From Providencia burhodogranariea DSM 19968 (GTDB taxonomy: Bacteria; Pseudomonadota; Gammaproteobacteria; Enterobacterales; Enterobacteriaceae): a stretch of DNA of 64,000 bases. Within the stretch, counting starts at the first letter, position 1, and every line of letters starts with the position of its first letter. The position numbers were made by a program, and so were the translations under genes. This document shows, one piece after another, positions 57,372 through 64,000 of this stretch. Location of the stretch: NCBI RefSeq assembly GCF_000314855.2, contig NZ_KB233224.1, positions 206,950 through 270,949 on the forward strand, in the 5' to 3' direction. The notes beneath the pieces were generated by a model. The model had not been told where the DNA came from, did no database searches, and saw only the letters and a list, made by a program, of their open reading frames with translations.

Positions 57372-59588
57372 ATGAAAAAAATAGACAAGCAATCAAAGCA
57401 GCAACAGATTATTGACCAATTATTTGCAGGAAATTGCCGTGACCCTTTTTCTTTTCTTGGTATGCATCAACAAGGAAAAGTGACTTACTTTCGTGTGTTA
57501 TTACCAAATGCTAAACAAGTCACTATTCTCGACCGATTGACAGCTGCTACTGTCATTCAATTATCACTCGTTGATGAGCGTGGATTTTTTTCAGGACAAG
57601 CTACATCTCTTGATCCGAACTTTACCTATATTTTGCAGATTGACTGGGGTGAATCTCAGCAAATGATTGAAGACCCCTACCGCTTTGGTACATTACTCAG
57701 CGACATTAAACCTAAAGATGCTCATCCAGCTAAGCAGATATTTTCATTTGAACAGCTTGGTGCACATCTACTGCAACTTGATGATATAGCTGGTACTCAC
57801 TTTTGTGTTTGGGCCCCGAATGCGCAACGCGTTTCTGTGGTCGGTGAGTTTAATTTTTGGGACGGACGTCGCTACCCAATGCGCTATCGGCTAGAAAGTG
57901 GAATCTGGGAAATTTTTATTCCAGGCATTCCCATTGGTGCTCATTATAAATACGAAATATTAGACAACCATGGCGAAATTCGATTAAAAGCAGATCCTTA
58001 TGCATTTCGCAGCCAATTACGACCTGATACGACATCCATTATTTCCACTCTCCCGCCGAAATGCATCCCAACAGCATCTCAGATCGAAGCCAATCAATGC
58101 AATGCCCCCGTTTCAATTTATGAGGTACACCTTGGTTCATGGCGACGCTCGCATAACGGCAAAACTTGGCTGAGTTACAGTGAACTCGCCGAAACATTGC
58201 TTCCTTATGTTAAAGGGATGGGATTCACTCACCTCGAACTATTGCCTATCAGTGAGCACCCTTTTGATGGCTCTTGGGGTTATCAACCTCTCGGTATTTA
58301 TTCCCCGACCAGTCGCTATGGTTCCCCACAAGATTTAATTGATTTTATTCATGAAGCACATCGCCTTGGTATCAATGTCATTCTAGATTGGGTTCCAGGT
58401 CATTTCCCCACAGATGCCAGTGGACTCGCCAATTTTGATGGCTCCCCACTGTATGAATACGCTAATCCGAAAGAAGGTTTGCATCGTGATTGGCATACGC
58501 TTATCTATAATTATCGCCGAGATGAAGTGCGCCAATTTCTTATCGACAACGCCGTGTATTGGGTTGACCGATTTGGTTTTGATGGCTTAAGGGTCGATGC
58601 CGTTGCCTCAATGATTTATCGCGATTATAGCCGCCCTGATGGTGAGTGGATTGCCAACGAATATGGCGGCAATATTAATCTTGAAGCTGTCAGTTTTTTA
58701 CGTCAGACCAATGAAACACTCCATCAAATTCAACCTTACGTGTCGATAACAGCAGAAGAGTCAACTAGCTTTCAGGGGGTCACATTGCCACCTTCTCTAG
58801 GTGGTCTTGGCTTTAATTACAAATGGAACATGGGCTGGATGAACGATACATTAAGTTATCTACAGCTAGATGCCCTCGCCCGTAAATATAATCACAATAA
58901 ACTGACCTTTAGCGTGATGTATGCATGGAGTGAAAACTATATTTTGCCGCTTTCTCATGACGAAGTCGTTCACGGTAAAGGGTCATTACTCAGCAAAATG
59001 TCAGGAACGCCACCGCAAAAGTTTGCCACATTACGTGCTTATTACGGATTTATGTGGGCGCATCCCGGTAAAAAACTGCTCTTTATGGGCGGTGAAATCG
59101 CACAATGGCGCGAGTGGGATCATGAAGGTGAACTAGATTGGCATCTGCTTGATATCCCGACAAGCCCACATGCGGGTGTTCAACACCTTATTCGCTCTTT
59201 GAATTTTATTTATCGTGATACTCCGGCATTGTTTGATAATGACCACAATAAAGAGAGCTTTGAATGGTTGATTGTCGATGATCAGGATAACTCCGTATTT
59301 GCTTTTAATCGTTACGCCACCAATGGCAACCCTTTGTTGGTGATCAGCCATTTCACGCCTGTTACGCGCAATCATTATCGCGTAGGCGTCAAACATGCAG
59401 GTTTATATCAACCTATTCTAAACACCAATGCAGATATTTATGGTGGTAGCGATGACCACATGCTCAATCCAATAGCCAGTGAACCTATCAAGGCACATGG
59501 TTGTGATCACTCCATCGAATTAACACTACCACCACTCACCACGCTATATTTTGCATTAAAAAATACACTACCAACCGCAAAACAATAG
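57372..59588 (+). CDS. glgB: 1,4-alpha-glucan branching enzyme GlgB
   Basis: 738 aa (E. coli 728). An N-terminal CBM48-type module (about 30-220, with FCVWAPNAQRVSVVGEFNFW) is followed by a GH13 barrel. Catalytic motifs are FDGLRVDAVASM (Asp nucleophile), TAEESTSF (Glu acid) and LPLSHDEVVHGKGSLLSK. It forms alpha-1,6 branches in glycogen. The ATG at 57372 follows CAGGAGAGGTG. glgA begins 9 bp downstream, so the two are co-transcribed. Confidence 0.96.
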   Translation: MKKIDKQSKQQQIIDQLFAGNCRDPFSFLGMHQQGKVTYFRVLLPNAKQVTILDRLTAATVIQLSLVDERGFFSGQATSLDPNFTYILQIDWGESQQMIEDPYRFGTLLSDIKPKDAHPAKQIFSFEQLGAHLLQLDDIAGTHFCVWAPNAQRVSVVGEFNFWDGRRYPMRYRLESGIWEIFIPGIPIGAHYKYEILDNHGEIRLKADPYAFRSQLRPDTTSIISTLPPKCIPTASQIEANQCNAPVSIYEVHLGSWRRSHNGKTWLSYSELAETLLPYVKGMGFTHLELLPISEHPFDGSWGYQPLGIYSPTSRYGSPQDLIDFIHEAHRLGINVILDWVPGHFPTDASGLANFDGSPLYEYANPKEGLHRDWHTLIYNYRRDEVRQFLIDNAVYWVDRFGFDGLRVDAVASMIYRDYSRPDGEWIANEYGGNINLEAVSFLRQTNETLHQIQPYVSITAEESTSFQGVTLPPSLGGLGFNYKWNMGWMNDTLSYLQLDALARKYNHNKLTFSVMYAWSENYILPLSHDEVVHGKGSLLSKMSGTPPQKFATLRAYYGFMWAHPGKKLLFMGGEIAQWREWDHEGELDWHLLDIPTSPHAGVQHLIRSLNFIYRDTPALFDNDHNKESFEWLIVDDQDNSVFAFNRYATNGNPLLVISHFTPVTRNHYRVGVKHAGLYQPILNTNADIYGGSDDHMLNPIASEPIKAHGCDHSIELTLPPLTTLYFALKNTLPTAKQ

Positions 59589-59597
59589 GGAGCGAAA

Positions 59598-61037
59598 ATG
59601 AATATATTACATGTTTGTGCCGAGTTTTTTCCTTTATTGAAAACGGGTGGACTGGCTGATGTAGTCGGAGCATTACCGTTCGCACAACGACAACATGGCG
59701 CAGATGCACGAGTGTTGCTGCCCGGTTTTCCTGCGATTATCAATCAGGTTACAGACAAACAAAAAGTGACCTCACTCAACACTTTCGCGGGTGAAGTCAT
59801 GCTGTTTTATGGCCATTATCAAGGAACTCCGCTATATATTATTGATGCCCCACACCTTTATCAGCGAGAAGGCAGTCCCTATCATGATGGTTATAACAAT
59901 GCCTATGACGATAATTACCGCCGATTCGGCTTGCTAGGTTTTGTCGCCGCAGAGTTAGCAAAAGGTTGTGACTCGCTATGGAGGGCTGAGATTATTCACG
60001 CTCATGACTGGCATGCAGCTCTTGCTTGCGCTTATCTTGCAGCTTATGGTTACCCTGCTAAATGTCTGTTTACCGTTCATAATATTGCTTATCAAGGGCT
60101 TTTCTCACCTCACTACATTCATGAACTGTGGCTTCCTCCTGAATTTTACAATATTGAAGGACTTGAGTTTTTTGGGCAGCTCTCCTTTATGAAAGCAGGA
60201 CTTTTTTATGCGAACCATACCAATGCTGTCAGTCCAACTTATGCACGCGAAATTTTAGATCCAAACTATGCTTATGGACTTGATGGTTTATTAAGTCGTT
60301 TAAATTACGAGCAAAGACTCAGCGGTATTTTAAATGGTATTGATATTGAAGTGTGGTCACCTTCAACAGATAAACTGATTGCGCAAACCTACAATGAAGA
60401 CAGTTTGAAAAATAAAACCAAGAATAAGCTCGCTTTACAGAAATCACTGGGGCTTGCACAACAAACCAATAAACCGTTATTTTCGGTAGTTAGCCGGATG
60501 ACTCGTCAAAAAGGTTTGGATCTGATCCTCGATGCTTTACCCGATCTGATCGACTCAGGTAGCCAATTTATATTACTGGGTAGTGGCGATCATGATCTTG
60601 AAAATGCTTACCGCAACGCACAATCCCAATATCCTGATCAGATTCGTGTAATTATTGGTTATGACGAGCCGATGTCTCATCAAATCATCGCAGGTACCGA
60701 TGTACTGATGGTACCAAGCCGTTTTGAGCCTTGTGGTCTGACTCAGCTCTATGCTTTACGTTATGGCACATTACCCTTGGTTCATCATACGGGTGGTCTT
60801 GCCGATACCGTGAAAGATTGCTCTTTGGAAGCGATTAAACAATGCAATGCCACAGGTTTTGTATTTTATGAAAGCCATGCAACTGATCTTAAAACAGCCA
60901 TTGATCGTGCGCTAGCGTTGTGGGATTACCCAAATCAATGGCAACAAGTTCAAAAAAATGCCATGGCACAAGATGTGAGTTGGCACCAATCCGCCGAAAC
61001 CTATTTAAGCGTTTATCGACGACTGCTGGATGAGTAG
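59598..61037 (+). CDS. glgA: Glycogen synthase GlgA
   Basis: 479 aa (E. coli 477), glycosyltransferase family 5. The ADP-glucose site is KTGGLADVVGALPF near the N-terminus. AHDWHAALACAYL and the C-terminal VPSRFEPCGLTQLYALRYG, with the Glu of the EX7E motif, are conserved. It extends glycogen from ADP-glucose. GGGAGCG precedes the ATG. In E. coli glgX and glgC lie between glgB and glgA and glgP follows; none of these is here. Confidence 0.96.
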   Translation: MNILHVCAEFFPLLKTGGLADVVGALPFAQRQHGADARVLLPGFPAIINQVTDKQKVTSLNTFAGEVMLFYGHYQGTPLYIIDAPHLYQREGSPYHDGYNNAYDDNYRRFGLLGFVAAELAKGCDSLWRAEIIHAHDWHAALACAYLAAYGYPAKCLFTVHNIAYQGLFSPHYIHELWLPPEFYNIEGLEFFGQLSFMKAGLFYANHTNAVSPTYAREILDPNYAYGLDGLLSRLNYEQRLSGILNGIDIEVWSPSTDKLIAQTYNEDSLKNKTKNKLALQKSLGLAQQTNKPLFSVVSRMTRQKGLDLILDALPDLIDSGSQFILLGSGDHDLENAYRNAQSQYPDQIRVIIGYDEPMSHQIIAGTDVLMVPSRFEPCGLTQLYALRYGTLPLVHHTGGLADTVKDCSLEAIKQCNATGFVFYESHATDLKTAIDRALALWDYPNQWQQVQKNAMAQDVSWHQSAETYLSVYRRLLDE

Positions 61038-61609
61038 TCGTTCAAAAAATACAAAACGTAAAGTCAATTTTAACCTCTACTCTATATAAAGCCACAAATC
61101 AATCGATTGATTTGTGGCTTTATATAGAAAATAGATACAATTATACCACTGACAACCGATGAAACTATTGCCTCCCAAAAATCACTTTAATTACAGCTGG
61201 TTAAAATATAAATATTGTCTATATGACTAGACAATATCAACTTAAAGTATTGTGGCTCTCAATACATAAGCTTTCCTACTAAAATCACGTGTAAGTGCCA
61301 TTAAAAGGTTCCTCTGTACAGACTGAAACATCAGGTTACAAAATAACTACATAACAATTATTTTTCAGAACAATCTTCGTGACATGCCGCTATGCCGCTA
61401 TCCTTCTATCTTCTAAAAACTAAAGTCAAATATTAATTACTAGAAAACCTCATTTTTTCCTTTTCATAATTGATAAGAAAATTTGATTTATAGCTTTTTA
61501 TTCTATATAAACTAAATAAGTAATATAAGCTAAATGATACAACTAGAATGTGTACTATTTGGCAATACACAGAATAAAAAACAACAAAACCAATTTAAGG
61601 ATCCGCATT
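61038..61609. other. Intergenic region between glgA and the T6SS genes
   Basis: 572 bp. It holds the 48-bp palindrome at 61081-61128 and then AT-rich DNA that should contain the tssB promoter. No gene is seen. Confidence 0.5.
61081..61128. repeat. Perfect 48-bp palindrome after glgA
   Basis: Arms of 24 bp (TCTATATAAAGCCACAAATC AATC and its exact complement) meet without a spacer. As RNA it is a long hairpin containing GCCAC/GTGGC with flanking A/T tracts, so a bidirectional terminator is the simplest reading. The length without mismatch is unusual. Confidence 0.85.
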
Positions 61610-62107
61610 ATGTCTGATAGTTTTCAAAACGAAGTGCCGAAAGCACGCGTTAATATCAAATTAGATTTGCATACAGGGGGGGCCCAGAAGAAAGTTGAGT
61701 TACCACTCAAATTATTAGCAGTTGGTGATTACAGTAATGGACAGGATAATCGTCCACTATCCGAACGTGAAAAAGTCAATATCAATAAGAATAACTTTGA
61801 TAGTGTGCTTGCTGAATTTACCCCTTCTATCAACCTAACCGTTAAAAATACTCTTGCAGGTGATAATAGCGAAGATAGCGTCGCTTTATCCTTCAAAGAA
61901 ATGAAAGATTTTGAGCCTGAGCAAGTCGCTCGCCAAATTCCTCAACTTCGTGCCATGCTCGCTATGCGCAATCTGTTACGTGACCTCAAATCAAACCTCC
62001 TTGATAACGCCACTTTCCGCCGTGAGCTCGAAAATATCCTTAAAGACCCCGCATTAAGCGATGAATTACGTGAAGAGTTGGCTCAACTCGCACCGAAAAA
62101 AGATTAA
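61610..62107 (+). CDS. tssB: Type VI secretion sheath subunit TssB
   Basis: 165 aa, typical of TssB/VipA (about 160-170). PKARVNIKLDLHTGGAQKKV and ELPLKLLAVGDYSNGQD at the N-terminus and QIPQLRAMLAMRNLLRDLKS near the C-terminus are characteristic. It pairs with TssC to form the contractile sheath. I chose the ATG at 61610 with AAGGA upstream; an in-frame extension of 20 codons is not conserved. It is the first gene of the T6SS operon, 26 bp before tssC. Confidence 0.95.
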   Translation: MSDSFQNEVPKARVNIKLDLHTGGAQKKVELPLKLLAVGDYSNGQDNRPLSEREKVNINKNNFDSVLAEFTPSINLTVKNTLAGDNSEDSVALSFKEMKDFEPEQVARQIPQLRAMLAMRNLLRDLKSNLLDNATFRRELENILKDPALSDELREELAQLAPKKD

Positions 62108-62133
62108 TTTGGATATAAAACAGGATCATGCTG

Positions 62134-63675
62134 ATGTCAGTGAATAGCGAAAGTACCAAAAACACCACAACAACCGTACTCGATGAAACCGTTAACCACG
62201 GTGTTTATGCCTCTTTATTTGAAAAAATCAACCTAAAGCCTGTCGCTGAAATCAGCGATATTAACGCGTTTCAAGATAATTCAGCACTCGCTGATGCAAC
62301 CACCGATGAGCGTGTAACCGTTGCAGTTCAAGTCTTTCTTGATCGTTTAAAATCAGCAGGCCAAAAAGTTGAGCGTTTAGATCGTAACTTACTCGATCAT
62401 CACATTGCTGAATTAGATAAGCAAATTAGCCAGCAATTAGACGAAGTTATGCACCACACCGAGTTCCAAAAAGTGGAATCAGCTTGGCGTGGCTTAAAGT
62501 CTTTAGTTGACCGCACAGATTTTCGTCAAAATGTAAAAATTGAGCTACTTGATATTGCCAAAGATGATTTGCGCCAAGATTTCGAAGATAGCCCTGAAAT
62601 CATTCAAAGTGGTCTATATCATCACACCTATATCGCTGAATATGACACCCCAGGTGGTGAACCTATCGCGGCGATCATTTCAAACTACGAGTTCGATCGT
62701 AGCCCGCAAGATGTTGCTTTATTGCGCAATATTTCAAAAGTTTCTGCTTCCGCACATATGCCATTTATCGGATCTGTCGGACCAAAATTCTTTGGTAAAG
62801 AGACTATGGAAGAAGTTGCAGCGATTAAAGACATTGGCAACTATTTCGATCGTGCTGAATACCTGAAATGGAAAGCTTTCCGCGATTCAGATGATGCTCG
62901 CTACATCGGTCTTACTATGCCTCGTGTACTTGGCCGCTTGCCTTATGGACCGGATACTGTTCCTGTTCGTAGCTTCAACTATGTTGAAGAAGTTAAAGGC
63001 CCTGACCACGAAAAATACCTATGGACTAATGCCACCTTTGCTTTCGCAGCCAACATGGTGAAAAGTTTTATTAATAATGGTTGGTGTGTGCAAATTCGCG
63101 GTCCACAAGCGGGTGGCGCAGTGAAAGATTTGCCAATCCACTTATTTGATTTAGGTACAGGCAGTCAGGTGAAAATTCCATCTGAAGTAATGATCCCTGA
63201 AACACGTGAGTTTGAATTCTCTAATCTCGGATTTATTCCACTGTCCTACTATAAAAACCGTGATTACTCATGTTTTTTCTCCGCCAACTCCGCGCAAAAA
63301 CCAGCGTTGTATGACACGGCAGATGCGACAGCGAACAGTCGTATTAACTCACGTCTCCCTTATATCTTCCTATTATCGCGTATCGCTCATTATCTGAAGC
63401 TAATCCAGCGTGAAAATATTGGTACAACTAAAGACAGACGGTTATTAGAGTTAGAGTTAAATAACTGGATCCGTGGCCTAGTTACCGAAATGACTGATCC
63501 AAGCGATGACTTACAAGCTTCTCATCCACTGCGTGATGCGAAAGTCGTAGTGGAAGATATTGAAGATAACCCAGGTTTCTTCCGCGTTAAGCTGTATGCC
63601 GTACCACACTTCCAAGTGGAAGGAATGGATGTCGATTTATCCTTAGTATCACAAATGCCAAAAGCAAAAGCATAA
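62134..63675 (+). CDS. tssC: Type VI secretion sheath subunit TssC
   Basis: 513 aa, the normal size of TssC/VipB. Landmarks are VESAWRGLKSLVDRTDF, FIGSVGPKFFG, RSFNYVEEVKGPDHEKYLW and RLPYIFLLSRIAHYLKLIQR. With TssB it forms the sheath around the Hcp tube. Two ATGs two codons apart (62128 and 62134) follow AGGA; the second has the better spacing. Confidence 0.96.
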   Translation: MSVNSESTKNTTTTVLDETVNHGVYASLFEKINLKPVAEISDINAFQDNSALADATTDERVTVAVQVFLDRLKSAGQKVERLDRNLLDHHIAELDKQISQQLDEVMHHTEFQKVESAWRGLKSLVDRTDFRQNVKIELLDIAKDDLRQDFEDSPEIIQSGLYHHTYIAEYDTPGGEPIAAIISNYEFDRSPQDVALLRNISKVSASAHMPFIGSVGPKFFGKETMEEVAAIKDIGNYFDRAEYLKWKAFRDSDDARYIGLTMPRVLGRLPYGPDTVPVRSFNYVEEVKGPDHEKYLWTNATFAFAANMVKSFINNGWCVQIRGPQAGGAVKDLPIHLFDLGTGSQVKIPSEVMIPETREFEFSNLGFIPLSYYKNRDYSCFFSANSAQKPALYDTADATANSRINSRLPYIFLLSRIAHYLKLIQRENIGTTKDRRLLELELNNWIRGLVTEMTDPSDDLQASHPLRDAKVVVEDIEDNPGFFRVKLYAVPHFQVEGMDVDLSLVSQMPKAKA

Positions 63676-63687
63676 GGATAAACAGGG

Positions 63688-64000
63688 ATGAAAATCTATC
63701 GTCCACTGTGGACTGATGGGGCCTTTTTGGCCCCTCAACAATTCCAACAACAAGCACGATGGGATAGCCATGTTGCTGATGTGATTGCCGGTATGGCAAT
63801 TGCATCACCGTGGGGGGTTGTTAGTACTGAGTTTGATGAAAGCGCATTAACGATTTCTCGGCTCAGTGCCCAAAAAATGGTGGTACGTTTTCCTGATGGT
63901 AGTTTGATAGATACCACTCTTGCTGACAATCTGCCTCCTGTCGTTGACCTTAGCCAGTATGCCGACCATCAAACATTAGAGGTTGTGTTGGCACTGCCTC
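63688..64000 (+). CDS. tssK: Type VI secretion baseplate protein TssK, 3' partial
   Basis: 104 codons are visible before the window ends. The N-terminus MKIYRPLWTDGAFLAPQQFQ followed by QQARWDSHVADVIAG is typical of TssK, the trimeric adaptor joining the baseplate to the TssJLM membrane complex. AACAGGG precedes the ATG. It is 12 bp after tssC in the same operon. Confidence 0.92.
   Translation, partial: MKIYRPLWTDGAFLAPQQFQQQARWDSHVADVIAGMAIASPWGVVSTEFDESALTISRLSAQKMVVRFPDGSLIDTTLADNLPPVVDLSQYADHQTLEVVLALP

Noticed and set aside
63587-63929. Two - strand frames at the right edge
   Set aside because: They oppose the end of tssC and the start of tssK, both clearly coding on the + strand.

Overview
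The window reads as chromosomal DNA of an AT-rich enterobacterium of the Morganellaceae, most likely Providencia. This rests on close by-eye resemblance of many products to E. coli proteins (PaaA-K, BcsA/B/C/Z/G, ProP, PhrB, PoxB, EmrAB, YdhR, YafE, GlgAB) combined with low GC and gene order unlike E. coli. The species is an inference. I see no rRNA, tRNA, insertion sequence, prophage or CRISPR array.

Layout. (1) 1-5.4 kb: a + strand cluster of four lipid-flavoured genes: an LCAT-like acyltransferase/hydrolase cut by the window edge, a PlsC-type acyltransferase, a PAP2 membrane phosphatase and a dikinase-like phosphotransferase with rifampin-phosphotransferase architecture. (2) 5.4-10 kb, - strand: a LysE-type exporter, then an operon of an isopenicillin-N-synthase-family oxygenase with a MetQ-MetN-MetI type importer. 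(3) 10-19.3 kb: AlkA-like glycosylase, then 1.9 kb without a conventional gene that holds two promoter-to-terminator units of repeated, structured RNA, then poxB, a DUF805 gene, proP-phrB and ydhR. (4) 19.3-34.4 kb: yafE and a complete phenylacetate catabolic locus, paaZ divergent from paaABCDEFGHIJ, then paaK, paaX and paaY. (5) 34.6-53.8 kb: cellulose and c-di-GMP. The - strand carries bcsR-bcsQ-bcsA-bcsB-bcsZ-bcsC and pdeK; the + strand carries bcsE, bcsG and a Cache-GGDEF diguanylate cyclase. bcsQ is frameshifted at a run of eight A and bcsF is not found. (6) 53.9-56.6 kb: emrAB efflux. (7) 57.4-61 kb: glgB-glgA without glgX, glgC or glgP. (8) 61.6 kb to the end: start of a type VI secretion cluster (tssB, tssC, partial tssK).

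How the genes work together. The paa genes form one pathway: PaaK activates phenylacetate, PaaABC(D)E epoxidises the ring, PaaG isomerises, PaaZ opens and oxidises, PaaF/H/J carry out beta-oxidation, PaaI and PaaY hydrolyse dead-end CoA esters, and PaaX represses. The bcs block holds synthase (A/B), export (C), trimming (Z), pEtN decoration (G) and a local c-di-GMP circuit: a cyclase, a phosphodiesterase, and the two receptors BcsA-PilZ and BcsE.

The best candidate for something undescribed is 11.1-12.75 kb: two sigma70-like promoters each drive a structured RNA ending at a strong intrinsic terminator, one with a single module and one with three tandem ~230-bp modules. Each module has a nested stem with changes that preserve pairing, followed by a short hydrophobic ORF starting Met-Met-Thr. 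Second are the lipid/phosphotransferase cluster at the left edge and the possible slippage control of bcsQ. All calls come from reading the sequence; no search or folding was run.
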